The notes: generated by a model not told the origin, from the sequence alone. A stretch of DNA of 64,000 bases from Paractinoplanes aksuensis (GCF_024137025.1 NZ_JAMYJR010000027.1:248001-312000), one strand, 5' to 3'; shown: positions 16,895 through 26,375, counted from the stretch's first letter. Numbers and translations are program-made.

Positions 16895-18457
16895 ATGAAA
16901 CGACGCTTGATCGTCCTGTTCGCGGCGGCGGCCCTGCCCGCCGCCACCGTGCTGGTGCCGATGGCCGCCAATGCCGTCGCCCCCACCGCGGCCGCCTGCG
17001 CTGCCGTTCCGGTCTCGGCGCCGACGGGCACAAAGGTGGTGAAGGTGACCGCTGTCGCCAACGCCGGCGGCACCGTCACATTTCCCTCGAACCCACCCCT
17101 GCCCGACTATCCGCCGATCACCGCCGTCCCGGCCTGGTGCGACATCACCGTCACCGTGACCCACCCGGGCGCGCAGGACACGGTGGCCATCAAAGTCTCG
17201 CTGCCGCGGGACAAGAAGCAGTGGAACGGCCGGTTCCAGGCCACCGGCGGCAGCGCCTATCTGGCCGGCGAGCTGCTGCATCCGCTGGTCGTCGGGGTCA
17301 AGGGCGGTTACGCCACCGCGGCCACCGACGCCGGGGTCGGTGCCGACCCGCTGGACCCCAGCCCCTGGGCCGGCAACGCCGCGCTCGTGCAGAACTTCGC
17401 CTCGCGCTCGCTGCACGACCTGGCCGTCGTCGGCCGGTCGGTGACGAAGAACTTCTACCAGCGCGCGGCGAGCTACGCGTACTGGAACGGCTGCTCGACC
17501 GGCGGTCGCCAGGGCTACGCCGAGGCCCAGAACCACCCGGTCGACTTCGACGGCATCCTGGCCAAGGCGCCCGCGATCGACTGGGCCCGGTTCGCCGTCG
17601 GCACCGCCTGGTCGCAGGCCGTCTTCAACGAGCGCAAGGTCAAGCCGGGCCCGTGCGAGCTCGAGGCCTTCAACACGGCCGCCGTGAAAGCGTGCGACAC
17701 CCTCGACGGGGTCGCGGACGGCATCATCGACAACCCGCAGGACTGCCACTGGGACGCCCGCAAGCTGTCCGGAACCTCGGTGGTGTGTGACGGTAGGACA
17801 GTCACCGTCACCCGGGCCCTGGCCGACGCCGTGAACGAGATCTGGGCCGGGCCGAAGGGCTACCCGGGACCGAACAAGGGCGTGACCTTCGCCTTCCTGG
17901 CCACGCCGGGCACGCCGTTCTTCGTGGCCGACGCCTGGGTCAAGTTCTTCGTCGCGAAGAACCCGGCCTACGACCTGTCAAAGATCAACTACAAGAGCTT
18001 CCACCAGCTGTACGCCTCCTCGCAGAAGCAGTACGACAGCGTCATCGGCACCAACGACGCCGACCTGTCGAAGTTCGCCCGGGCCGGTGGCAAGCTGATC
18101 ACCTGGCACGGCCAGTCCGACCAGCTCATCCCGACCCAGGCCACGGTCCGGTACCGCGAGCGGGTCAACGCCGCCCTCGGCGGCAACCGCAAGGTCGACG
18201 ACTTCTACCGGCTGTTCCTGGTGCCCGGGGCCGACCACTGCGGCGCCACCGGCCCGACCGTCACGGACGACGACGCCCTGGCCGCGCTGATCAAGTGGGT
18301 CGAGCACGGCCAGGCCCCGAGCACCCTGCCCGCCGCCGGCCTGTCGCCGACCGGCGTGACCGTCGACCACCCGGTCTGCAGCTACCCGAAGGTCGCGCGC
18401 TGGACCGGCCACGGCCCCACCACCTCGGCCGCGAACTACCGCTGCGTCCGAGCCTGA
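16895..18457 (+). CDS. Secreted tannase/feruloyl esterase-family hydrolase
   Basis: A 520-residue exported alpha/beta hydrolase of the tannase family. It has a signal peptide ('LIVLFAAAALPAATVLVP'), then the family's CS-D-HC catalytic arrangement: nucleophile Ser201 next to Cys200 in 'NGCSTGGRQGYAEAQ', Asp409 in 'HGQSDQLIP', His448 next to Cys449 in 'PGADHCG', with the two cysteines normally joined to hold Ser and His together. Members cleave galloyl, feruloyl or aromatic diesters; feruloyl ester cleavage would fit the xylan-degrading genes elsewhere in the window, but the substrate is not proven. ATG 16895 is chosen because the signal peptide begins there. Its 3' end overlaps the convergent sigma factor gene by 22 bp. 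Confidence 0.85.
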   Translation: MKRRLIVLFAAAALPAATVLVPMAANAVAPTAAACAAVPVSAPTGTKVVKVTAVANAGGTVTFPSNPPLPDYPPITAVPAWCDITVTVTHPGAQDTVAIKVSLPRDKKQWNGRFQATGGSAYLAGELLHPLVVGVKGGYATAATDAGVGADPLDPSPWAGNAALVQNFASRSLHDLAVVGRSVTKNFYQRAASYAYWNGCSTGGRQGYAEAQNHPVDFDGILAKAPAIDWARFAVGTAWSQAVFNERKVKPGPCELEAFNTAAVKACDTLDGVADGIIDNPQDCHWDARKLSGTSVVCDGRTVTVTRALADAVNEIWAGPKGYPGPNKGVTFAFLATPGTPFFVADAWVKFFVAKNPAYDLSKINYKSFHQLYASSQKQYDSVIGTNDADLSKFARAGGKLITWHGQSDQLIPTQATVRYRERVNAALGGNRKVDDFYRLFLVPGADHCGATGPTVTDDDALAALIKWVEHGQAPSTLPAAGLSPTGVTVDHPVCSYPKVARWTGHGPTTSAANYRCVRA

Positions 18458-19098
18458 CCCTTCCCGGCAAAGCGGCCCGGGGCGGAGTCTCCGGTGAGCA
18501 CCTCGATCAGGCCGGCCATGCCGCCGCCCCGGGCCGCGACGCGGAACGCCTCGAACAACCCGTCGCCCTCGGCCGGATCACCGGCCGCGGGGCGGCGTTC
18601 GGTCAGATTCCGCCGGGCCCGGACCGCCGTCTGCCGGGCCGAGCTCTCGGTGAGCCCGAGCAGCCGCGCGATCTCGCCGAACGGATAGCCGAAGGCCTCA
18701 CGCAGCACGTAGACGGCCCGCTCGGCGCGGGTCAGCCGGTCCACCAGCAGCCGCACCGCGCCGCGGAGGGCGTCGTCGCGTTCCACCTCGACCGCCGGGT
18801 CCGCGGATTCGACCGGCGGGTCCGGCAGCCAGCCGTCCATCGTGGTTTCGTGACGGGACCAGGCCGAGGTCGCCGCGTTGAGCGCGATCCGGGTCGTGAT
18901 GGTGCTGAGAAAGGCGACCCGGCTCCGCACCTGCGCGCGGTCCGCGCCCTGCCAGCGGACCCAGACGTTCTGCACCACGTCCTCGGCGTCGGCGGCGCGG
19001 CCCAGCCGCTGGTAGGCGATCCCGAACAGCCGGGACCGGACGCTCTCGAAATCCGCCACCGCCTCGGGCTCCAGCAGATCGGCCGACGGGTACGACAT
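18436..19098 (-). CDS. ECF sigma factor, ECF41/SigJ-like, shortened C-terminus
   Basis: A 220-residue ECF sigma factor. Region 2 ('DAEDVVQNVWVRWQ') and region 4 ('ERAVYVLREAFGYPFGEIA', 'SSARQTAVRARRNL') are intact and of ECF41/SigJ type. That group normally continues into a ~100-residue SnoaL-like domain that controls activity. Here the first helix of that domain is seen ('LFEAFRVAARGGGMAGLIE'), then the protein stops 16 residues later, inside the overlap with the convergent tannase-family gene. ATG 19098 matches the usual start; the ORF extends further but without family similarity. It may be constitutively active or non-functional. Confidence 0.75.
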   Translation of the reverse strand: MSYPSADLLEPEAVADFESVRSRLFGIAYQRLGRAADAEDVVQNVWVRWQGADRAQVRSRVAFLSTITTRIALNAATSAWSRHETTMDGWLPDPPVESADPAVEVERDDALRGAVRLLVDRLTRAERAVYVLREAFGYPFGEIARLLGLTESSARQTAVRARRNLTERRPAAGDPAEGDGLFEAFRVAARGGGMAGLIEVLTGDSAPGRFAGKGQARTQR

Positions 19099-19219
19099 GA
19101 CGATCTCCCCCACTCGTTGTCTGTCGATGCGAGCAGCGTCGCGCGGACGGGACGGACGGCGAATCTGCTGACTCGCCAGTCGGGGTGGCCAGTCACCGGC
19201 GGCGCTATCGTGTAAGCCC

Positions 19220-20008
19220 ATGAGCGCCTCGCCGACCGCCGAACTTCAGGCCCGCTGCGAGCAGTTGCGGGCGCTGCACCGCCCGGGCGCCCCGCTGCTG
19301 CTGCCGAACGCCTGGGACGTCGCCTCCGCGCGGGCCGTGGCCGCGGCCGGCTTCCCGGTCGTCGCGACCACCAGCGGCGGTGTCGCGGCGACGCTGGGGT
19401 TCGAGGATCACGAGAAGGCGCCGGCCGGTGAGATGTTCGCCGCGGCGGCCCGGATCGCCCGGGGTGTCGACGTGCCGACGACGGTCGACGCCGAGGCGGG
19501 CTACGGCCTGGAACCGGCCGCCCTCGTGGCGGCGTTACGGTCGGCCGGCGCCGCCGGCTGCAATCTGGAGGACACCGACCACGCGACCGGCCGCCTCCGC
19601 GACGCCGACCGGCACGCCGACTGGCTGGCCGCCGTACGCCGGGCCGCCACTCAGGACGGTTACCGGCTCGTCATCAACGCGCGGATCGACGTCTTCATCG
19701 GCCCGTTCCACGCCGGGGCGGGCCCCGAGACGCAGCACGAGCTGGTGGCCGAAGCGGTACGCCGGGCGAACGCCTACTTCGAGGCCGGGGCCGACTGCGT
19801 CTTCCCGATCCTGCTGTCGGAGGCCGTGGCGCTGCGCCGCTTCACCGAGCAGGTCGACGGGCCGGTGAACGTCCTCCGCCTGCCCCAGGCGCCGCCGATC
19901 CGCGAGCTGGCGGCCCTCGGCGTCGCCCGGGTCAGCTGGGGACATCTGCTGCACGGGGCCGGCCTGGCCCGTTTCACCGATCAGCTGCGCGCCCTGCGGG
20001 ATTCCTAG
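19220..20008 (+). CDS. Isocitrate lyase/PEP mutase-family protein
   Basis: A 262-residue TIM-barrel enzyme of the isocitrate lyase/phosphoenolpyruvate mutase superfamily, the shorter form without the KKCGH loop of true isocitrate lyase. Visible family elements are 'LLLPNAWDVASARAVAAAG', the Mg-binding 'TTVDAEAGYG', 'NLEDTDH' and 'VINARIDVF'. It probably cleaves or forms a C-C or P-C bond next to a carboxylate; substrate unknown. Its 3' end overlaps the convergent LuxR gene by 4 bp. Confidence 0.8.
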   Translation: MSASPTAELQARCEQLRALHRPGAPLLLPNAWDVASARAVAAAGFPVVATTSGGVAATLGFEDHEKAPAGEMFAAAARIARGVDVPTTVDAEAGYGLEPAALVAALRSAGAAGCNLEDTDHATGRLRDADRHADWLAAVRRAATQDGYRLVINARIDVFIGPFHAGAGPETQHELVAEAVRRANAYFEAGADCVFPILLSEAVALRRFTEQVDGPVNVLRLPQAPPIRELAALGVARVSWGHLLHGAGLARFTDQLRALRDS

Positions 20009-22761
20009 ACCGCGCGGAGCCGGCTCTCCGGCAGCCGGCCGAGCTGGCCGCGCGACGTGATCTCGAGCTTGGTGAAGACCTTGCCCAGGTGGTACTGCAC
20101 CGTCCGCGGGCTGATGAACAACTGCGCCCCGATCTCGGGGTTCGACAGGCCCTCGCGGGCCAGCCGCGCGATCTGCCCCTCCTGCGGGGTGAGCAGGTTG
20201 CGGGCGTCCACCGTACGCCGCCCCGCGGCGCCGCCGGTGGCCAGCAACTCGCGGCGGGCCCGCTCGGCGAACGCCTCGGCCCCGGTCCGGCTGAACCTGT
20301 CGTGGGCGGTCCGCAGTTGCTCACGAGCGTCGGCCCGGCGGTTCTCGCGGCGCAACCACTCGCCGTACAAAAGGTGGGCGCGCGCCCGATGAATGGCGAC
20401 ATGGCGGCTGGTGAGCCGGGCGATCGCCTCGCGGTAGCACGACTCGGCCGCCGCGCCCTCGCTCACCAGGGCGGTGCACCAGGCCTGGACGCCGCGGGCC
20501 CAGTCCGTACCGGCGGCAGTTGTTCTTTCCTCGAGCCGCCGCAGGGCGGCCGACGCCTCGTCGAGTGCGCCGCAGCGGACGGCCGCCTCGACCAGCTCGA
20601 CGAGGGCGAACCCGCACAGGCCCAGGTCGTCGTAACCGGCGGCGGTCCGGGCGCTGACCAGCGCGTCCTCGTAGCGGCCGAGACCGTTGAACAGCACCGC
20701 GGTCGCGTAGCCGTGCCCGCCGATCCCCCGGCCCTCACCCCGGGCGAGCACGTGCTCGAGGCCCCAGTTGGCGTACTTCAGGGCCTCGTCCTCGGAGCCG
20801 CGCCACGCGGACAGCAGCAGCGACGAGAACCGCACCGGGGCGTTGCCGGTGGCGTCGGTGATCGCGATCGCCTCCTCGGCCAGCGACTCGGCCGCCGCGA
20901 ACTCCCCCGCGTGCAGGTGCACGGCGGCCCGGTTGCCCAGGGCCAGGGGCAGCAGGTTGAGCGCGCCGGCGTCGCGGCCGAGCTGGGTCGCGCGGGTGGC
21001 CACGTCGTGCCACATTGTGTCGTCCCACAGGTCGCCGGCCACCAGCCACGGCAGCCAGAACCACCGCATCATCTCGCCCGGGTCGCCGCCCGCGTCCGGC
21101 CCGAAGGCGTGCAGCGCCCGCCGCAACGGAGCCACCCCGGCCACATAGCCGTCCGCGTACCGGGTGGCCAGCCCGTCCAGCAGCAGGTCGATCGGGCGCG
21201 GCGGCTCGACCGCGGCCGGGCCCCGCCGCGCCGCCGCGGCCACCTCGCGCGGACCGGCCCGCTCGTTGAGCCGCCCGGCGAAGATCGCGGCGCCGAGTGC
21301 TTCCAGATACGCCTCGCGGGCCAGTCCGCCGTCGAGCGGGGCCAGCCGCTCGGCCGCGTCGAGCAGCAACGGCGGAGCGTCGCTGCCCCGCCGCAGGGCG
21401 AAGGCGATCTGGGCCCGCAACCGGACGAGCAGGGCCCGCTGCAGGTCGTCGAGGGGACACAATCCGGCCACGGCCAGCAGCTTGTCGGCGGCGTCGGGCG
21501 CGCCCGCCTCGAAGGTGGCCCTGGCCGCGGTGAGCGCCCGCCGGCCCCGGCGCACCGGGTCGGGGGTCAGCTCGGCCGCCCGTTCCAGGAAGGCGGCGGT
21601 CGCAGCGATGCCGCCGCGCTGCGCGGCCCGGCCGGCCGACGCCTCCAGTTCGGCCGCGATGCTCTCGTCCGGCGTGGTGGTCGCGTGGGCGCGGTGCCAG
21701 GCCCGGCGGTCGGGGTCGACGTCCGGGTCGGTCGCCTCGGCCAGGGCTCGATGGGCCTGTTCCCGTTCGGGCAGGGTCGCGGTGCCGTAGACCGCCGACC
21801 GCACCAGCGGATGACGGAAGCGCACCCGGCCGCGAACGTCGATCAGACCCGCGGCCTGCGCGGGCGCCAGCGCATCGGCGCCCAGGCCGAGCCGGCCGGC
21901 CGCGCGCCAGAGCAGGGCCGCGTCCCCGACCGGGTCGGCGGCCGCGGTCAGCAGCAACTGCCGGGTCCCGGCCGGGAGCGAGTCGAGCCGCCGCAGGAAG
22001 CTCTGCTCGATCCGGTTGGCCAGCGGGGACGCGTCCAGCACGCCGAACCCGCCCGCCAGTTCGGTCGGGGTCAGGCTCTGCGGCAGTTCGAGCAGGGCCA
22101 GCGGGTTGCCGCGCGACTCGGCGACGATGCGGTCCCGCACCAGTTCGTCGAGCCGGCCCGGCAGCACCGCGTCGAGCAGGGCCCGGGAGTCGCTGTCGCC
22201 GAGCCCCTCGACCAGCAGCTCGGGCAGCCCGGTCAATTCGGGAACATGACTCGGCTCGCGGACCGCGAAGACCAGAGCGACCGGCTCGGCCAGCACGCGG
22301 TGGGCGACGAAGGCGAGGGTCAGCGCCGAGGCCCGGTCGAGCCATTGCGCGTCGTCGACCACCCAGAGCAGGGGCTTCTCCGCGGTGACGGCCGAGAGCA
22401 GGCCGAGCGCACCGAGCCCCACGACGAACCGGTCCGGCGCCGGCGCCGCGCTCAGCCCGAACGCGGCCGCGAGCGCGTCCCGCTGGGGTGCGGGCAGCCG
22501 CTCGCGCCGCTCGAGCAGCGGGGCACAGAGCTGATGCAGCCCGGCGTACGTGAGCTCCATCTCATACTCGTGGCCGGCCGCCCGGGCCACGCGGAAGCCG
22601 GTGGCGCTGCGCTCGAGATGGTCCAGCAACGCCGACTTGCCGACCCCGGCCTCACCCCGGACGACCAGCACTTGGCTCCGCGTCGCCCGCACGCTGGTCA
22701 GCAGCTGGTCCAGGGCGTCGCGCTCGTTGTGCCGATCACGGAACGGTGGGCTCGTGGACAT
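20005..22761 (-). CDS. LAL-type LuxR-family regulator with AAA/STAND ATPase
   Basis: A 918-residue large ATP-binding LuxR regulator. It has an N-terminal P-loop NTPase (Walker A 'GEAGVGKSALLDHL', Walker B 'LLWVVDDAQWLD'), a long alpha-helical TPR-like middle section, and a C-terminal LuxR helix-turn-helix ('LTPQEGQIARLAREGLSNPE', 'ISPRTVQYHLGKVFTKL'). Such proteins act as signal-responsive activators, often of metabolic or secondary-metabolite genes. Its target is unknown; no biosynthetic cluster is adjacent. Confidence 0.88.
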   Translation of the reverse strand: MSTSPPFRDRHNERDALDQLLTSVRATRSQVLVVRGEAGVGKSALLDHLERSATGFRVARAAGHEYEMELTYAGLHQLCAPLLERRERLPAPQRDALAAAFGLSAAPAPDRFVVGLGALGLLSAVTAEKPLLWVVDDAQWLDRASALTLAFVAHRVLAEPVALVFAVREPSHVPELTGLPELLVEGLGDSDSRALLDAVLPGRLDELVRDRIVAESRGNPLALLELPQSLTPTELAGGFGVLDASPLANRIEQSFLRRLDSLPAGTRQLLLTAAADPVGDAALLWRAAGRLGLGADALAPAQAAGLIDVRGRVRFRHPLVRSAVYGTATLPEREQAHRALAEATDPDVDPDRRAWHRAHATTTPDESIAAELEASAGRAAQRGGIAATAAFLERAAELTPDPVRRGRRALTAARATFEAGAPDAADKLLAVAGLCPLDDLQRALLVRLRAQIAFALRRGSDAPPLLLDAAERLAPLDGGLAREAYLEALGAAIFAGRLNERAGPREVAAAARRGPAAVEPPRPIDLLLDGLATRYADGYVAGVAPLRRALHAFGPDAGGDPGEMMRWFWLPWLVAGDLWDDTMWHDVATRATQLGRDAGALNLLPLALGNRAAVHLHAGEFAAAESLAEEAIAITDATGNAPVRFSSLLLSAWRGSEDEALKYANWGLEHVLARGEGRGIGGHGYATAVLFNGLGRYEDALVSARTAAGYDDLGLCGFALVELVEAAVRCGALDEASAALRRLEERTTAAGTDWARGVQAWCTALVSEGAAAESCYREAIARLTSRHVAIHRARAHLLYGEWLRRENRRADAREQLRTAHDRFSRTGAEAFAERARRELLATGGAAGRRTVDARNLLTPQEGQIARLAREGLSNPEIGAQLFISPRTVQYHLGKVFTKLEITSRGQLGRLPESRLRAV

Positions 22762-22932
22762 CGCCCCGGACGCTATCCGCGCCGCCGACCAGCGTCAATC
22801 GCCTTGATCGGCGGCATGATCAGCCATCGCCGAAGGCGCGGGCCTCGAAGCTGAGGCCGGGCGGGAAAGAGTGACCCGCGCCGGAGTGAAGATCGAATGG
22901 ACCTCGGTGGAGCCGGTCGCCACGATGTGCGG

Positions 22933-23451
22933 ATGCAACGTGCGCTGAGGTGGGTCGTCGCTGCCCTGCTGCTGGCCACCGGGGTGAACGGCCTGATCTG
23001 GATCGTCGGGCTGCTGACCGCCCAGGGCCTCGACCGGGCCGAGAAGGTCCTCTCCGTGGTGGCCGTGCCCACCACCATCGCGATCGGCGGTGTCGGCCTC
23101 TGGCCGGCCCGGCCGACGCCGGGGGCGGAGTCCGGCCGGGCCGTCGAAGGAGTGCGCGGACTAGGGATAGGCACGGAAGGTGTTCGTCGAGCAGTGGATC
23201 TCGCCCTCGGAGACGTGGGCCGAGATCAGGTCGTCGACGAACCTGACCTGGTGGCCGATTCGGGTCAGGGCCGCCGTGGTGGCGTCGGCGAACACGTCTC
23301 GGCCGTTCACCCGGGGGCCGTACGGTTTGGGGGCTACGTAGCGGCCGGCGTTCACGACCAGGCCGTTGATGACGTTGGGGGTTTCGGCGACGGCCTGACG
23401 CATGGCGTTGAGGTCGGCCAGCGCCTGGTCGCGGTCCGGGCCGGCGGGTAG
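22933..23451 (+). pseudogene. N-terminal fragment of a membrane protein
   Basis: From ATG 22933 the frame encodes two convincing membrane segments ('WVVAALLLATGVNGLIWIV' and 'VLSVVAVPTTIAIGGVGLW') joined by 'GLDRAEK', a layout seen at the N-terminus of larger membrane-anchored actinobacterial proteins. After about residue 75 the frame enters the antisense strand of the arginine deiminase gene and loses any protein character, although no stop occurs until 23451. I read it as a gene truncated at about 23160. A genuine small two-helix protein cannot be excluded. Confidence 0.4.
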
Positions 23452-24990
23452 CTGCTCGGCCGCGGTCTTCTCGATCGCCCAGTCCAGCGAGCGGGCGGTG
23501 AACAGCATCGGCACGCGCACGATCCGGTCTTCTGTCAGGCCGAGCTCGGCCACGTTGGCGGCGATCCGGGCGGCGGCGGTCCGGTTGGTGTCGACGAACT
23601 GCTCGTCGGCGCGGAACTCGGCCACCGTGCGCTGGTCGATCCGTTCGTCGTACGGCCATTCCAGGGTGGGCAGGCCGCCGTGCAGCTTCTGGGCGCCGGA
23701 CGCCTTGTCCAGCAGGCGCAGGCCGGCCGCCGGGTCGGCCACGATCGCCCGCCAGCCCCGGGCCGACGGCAGGAACTGGATGAACTCGTCGACGTGACCG
23801 ATGGTGAGCCAGCCGGTGTCCACGGTGACCACGTCCTGCGCGCCCTGGGAACGGAAGAACGTGAGGAGCTCGCGCGACGGCGTGTTGCCGACCACGATCG
23901 TGCCGTGCGGGTGGCCCGGTGTCGGCGGCATGGTCTCGACGTTGCCCATCGAGTCGTACGTGTTCATGTCGTCGAGGCCCTCGGCCGGCACCCCGGGCAC
24001 GTGCACGACGGCCACGCCCGGCCCGCGCAGCCGGGTATAGGTGATCCGCGCGGCCTGCCGGTGCAGGTCGTTCACGGTCGGCACGAGCACGCGCAGCCCG
24101 TGCGGCTTCCCGTTCGGGCCGGGCATCACCTGGTAGGCCGGTTCGAACAGGTCCTGCATCCAGTCGTCGCCCCCGGTGTCGATCCGGTCGAGCGGAACCC
24201 CTTCCGGCAGTACGGCGGCGGTCGCGGCCCGCCACTGGCGCCCGCTGTCGTCGGTGGCGTCCGAGGTCAGCACCCGCTGCAGCTTCTGCGTGTTGAGCTG
24301 GGTGATGACAGGCGCTTCCCTCAGGCGTACGACCGAACTGGTCGTCCTCCCCCCGGCCGTGACCCGCAACGTGACCGTCGCGCGGCCGTCCCACACCGCC
24401 CGGTCACGCACCACGTCGGTCCCCTCGAGGCCCAGTTCGGCCCCGCGGCGCAGCTCGGCCGCGCTGACCGTCGAGGCGACCTGCCAGCCCGAACGCTTGA
24501 CGAACAGCCGCACCCGCCCGGTGGTCACCAGCGTCGCCGTGGCGTCCGCGGGCGCGTCCGGCCAGGCCCCGATCCGCAGGCGCGTCAGGTCGAGTTCGTC
24601 GGCCGGCCCGTTGACCGTGGTGTCGGCGGCGTCGTGGCAGGCGGCCAGCTCACGGTCGGCCTGGTTCAGCTCGACCCGATGCGACCGCCTCAAGGCCAGG
24701 TACGCCCGCTCGGCCTGGTCCTTGTCCGGTTCTTGTTCGAGCTCCTCCTTGGCCGCCTGGAAACGTTCGTCGGCGGCCGCCTCCCGGTCCACGGCAGCCG
24801 CGGCGATGGTCCGGGACCGGGCCCGGCACGCGCCCGCGTCGTCGTCGAGGTTGGCCAGGAAGACCGGGTCGGGCCCGGACGCCCGCAGCTCGGCCACCGG
24901 CGCCGAGCCCGCGTGGGCCACCATCGGCACCCCGGCCAGCAGCACCGCCGCCGCTGCGGCCGACAGCCCGGCCATGTGTCGTCGTCTCAT
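23161..24990 (-). CDS. Secreted protein-arginine deiminase (PAD) family enzyme
   Basis: A 609-residue exported protein: signal peptide ('LSAAAAAVLLAGVPMVAHA'), a ~200-residue region with a basic/acidic helical segment, a small beta domain, and a C-terminal PAD catalytic fold. The catalytic elements match vertebrate PADs: Asp in 'GDDWMQDLFE', His and Asp in 'TIGHVDEFIQFLP', and nucleophile Cys600 in 'EIHCSTNTFR', with 'MGNVETMPP' as substrate loop. It should convert peptidyl-arginine to citrulline outside the cell. The PAD family was long thought restricted to vertebrates; this is one of the scattered bacterial members. Neighbours give no clear pathway. The upstream Ca-binding domains of vertebrate PADs are not recognisable. 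Confidence 0.82.
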   Translation of the reverse strand: MRRRHMAGLSAAAAAVLLAGVPMVAHAGSAPVAELRASGPDPVFLANLDDDAGACRARSRTIAAAAVDREAAADERFQAAKEELEQEPDKDQAERAYLALRRSHRVELNQADRELAACHDAADTTVNGPADELDLTRLRIGAWPDAPADATATLVTTGRVRLFVKRSGWQVASTVSAAELRRGAELGLEGTDVVRDRAVWDGRATVTLRVTAGGRTTSSVVRLREAPVITQLNTQKLQRVLTSDATDDSGRQWRAATAAVLPEGVPLDRIDTGGDDWMQDLFEPAYQVMPGPNGKPHGLRVLVPTVNDLHRQAARITYTRLRGPGVAVVHVPGVPAEGLDDMNTYDSMGNVETMPPTPGHPHGTIVVGNTPSRELLTFFRSQGAQDVVTVDTGWLTIGHVDEFIQFLPSARGWRAIVADPAAGLRLLDKASGAQKLHGGLPTLEWPYDERIDQRTVAEFRADEQFVDTNRTAAARIAANVAELGLTEDRIVRVPMLFTARSLDWAIEKTAAEQLPAGPDRDQALADLNAMRQAVAETPNVINGLVVNAGRYVAPKPYGPRVNGRDVFADATTAALTRIGHQVRFVDDLISAHVSEGEIHCSTNTFRAYP

Positions 24991-25053
24991 GGCGACACAT
25001 GGTCACGACCGGTTGTCAGAATCCTGTTGCCCGGGCGCAGCGATCCGGTTCGA

Positions 25054-25431
25054 TCAGACCTCGAGGTCGGCCTCGATCCGGCTCAGCCGCAGCCGGGCCA
25101 GGCCCAGGTTGGCCCGCTCCTTGTTCAGAGCCAGGTAGAGGAACAGCGACGGCACCCGGCCGGAGCGGTCCTGCAGCGGGCGGATCAGGTGGTACTGGGT
25201 GTCCATCGTGATCAGGAAGTCCTCGATCCGGTCGGGCAGGCCGAGCATCTCGAGCGTGCGGAGCTTGGCCCGGACGACGTCGGTGTTACCCGCGGCGGCC
25301 ACGTTCATGTCCAGCTCGCGGGAGCCGCCCATCACGCCCAGGGTCAGTCCACTCGCGCCGTCGACCAGGGCGACGCCGACGGCGCCGTCGATGTTCATTG
25401 CTTCCTTCAGCGATGTCTCGATGCTCGCCAC
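25054..25431 (-). CDS. Roadblock/LC7-domain protein
   Basis: A 125-residue single-domain Roadblock/LC7 protein ('NIDGAVGVALVDGASGLTLG', 'DFLITMDTQYHLIRPL'). In actinobacteria such proteins are usually partners of small MglA-like GTPases or of histidine kinases in conservons. No GTPase or kinase gene is next to it, so it is an isolated copy. The start is GTG 25431. An AT-richer 167-bp region separates it from the divergent CAP gene. Confidence 0.8.
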   Translation of the reverse strand: MASIETSLKEAMNIDGAVGVALVDGASGLTLGVMGGSRELDMNVAAAGNTDVVRAKLRTLEMLGLPDRIEDFLITMDTQYHLIRPLQDRSGRVPSLFLYLALNKERANLGLARLRLSRIEADLEV

Positions 25432-25598
25432 ATGCCCTCCCCAGGGATCGTCACGGGCAGTTTAGTTGATCATCGAAACACCTCGGCGGTCGCGTTAAGG
25501 TCCGCTGAGCGGATCTTTAAGGGTTCATTAGGACTGGCCCAGGCCGGGCCCGGATGTGAATAGGTGGACCAGCCACCCCACGTCCGAGGAGATTCTCT

Positions 25599-26375
25599 GT
25601 GCCCGCCCACGCTGCTGCCAGTCGCTTCCGCCCTCTCCTGCTGGCCGCCGTCGCGGTCGGAGTGATCGGCGCCAGCTACGCCGGTGTGGCCGTGGCCCAG
25701 TCCACGTCCGACAAGGGCAAGAGTGAGACCCCCGTGGCCGCGACCGCCCCGGCCGCGACCGAGACGGGCCCCGACGAGGAACTCGTCGCCGCGTCACCGA
25801 CCTCCTCCGGCACCCCGAGCCCGTCCCCCACCAGCGCCACGCCCACGCCGTCGCCCACGGCCAAGAAGAGCACCTCGGCCCGGCCCACCAGCACCGCCAC
25901 CAAGCGCCCGACCAAGTCGCCGACCCGGACGAAGACCACGACCCGGCCCCCGGCCCAGTCGACCGAGGCCCCGTCCGGTGGGGGCAGCTCGGACACCGTG
26001 ACCGAGGTGATCCGCCTGGTCAACGTGGAGCGCAAGGCGGCCGGCTGCGGCAGCCTGGCCGGCGAGTCGCGCCTGCACCGGGCGGCCCAGAAGCACTCGG
26101 AGCTGCAGGCCGACAAGGACACCATGTCGCACCAGCTGCCGGGTGAGGCTTCGATGGGTGACCGGGTCGCCGCCGAGGGTTACAAGTGGGGTGGCGTGGC
26201 CGAGAACGTCGCGGCCGGCTACCGCACCCCGGCCGACGTCATGGACGGCTGGATGAACAGCCCCGGCCACAAGGCCAACATCCTGAACTGCGGTTACAAG
26301 CACATCGGGGTCGGCCTGGCCAAGTCGTCCAAGGGCACCCAGTACTGGACGCAGAATTTCGCGTCGCCGCTCTGA
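25599..26375 (+). CDS. Secreted CAP/SCP-domain protein with Ser/Thr/Pro linker
   Basis: A 258-residue exported protein: signal peptide ('LLLAAVAVGVIGASYAGVAV'), a ~100-residue linker dominated by Ser, Thr, Pro and Lys, and a C-terminal CAP/SCP domain ('VIRLVNVERKAAGCGSL', 'AENVAAGYRTPADVMDGW', 'NSPGHKANILNCGYKHIGVG'). Two cysteines in the domain probably pair. Bacterial CAP proteins are envelope or extracellular proteins of unclear activity. GTG 25599 is preceded by GAGGAGA. Confidence 0.85.
   Translation: MPAHAAASRFRPLLLAAVAVGVIGASYAGVAVAQSTSDKGKSETPVAATAPAATETGPDEELVAASPTSSGTPSPSPTSATPTPSPTAKKSTSARPTSTATKRPTKSPTRTKTTTRPPAQSTEAPSGGGSSDTVTEVIRLVNVERKAAGCGSLAGESRLHRAAQKHSELQADKDTMSHQLPGEASMGDRVAAEGYKWGGVAENVAAGYRTPADVMDGWMNSPGHKANILNCGYKHIGVGLAKSSKGTQYWTQNFASPL

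Noticed and set aside
16239..18457. Toxin-immunity pair (SUKH-like protein with the divergent secreted protein)
   Set aside because: The divergent gene is a complete tannase-family esterase, not a polymorphic toxin, so the adjacency does not support immunity.
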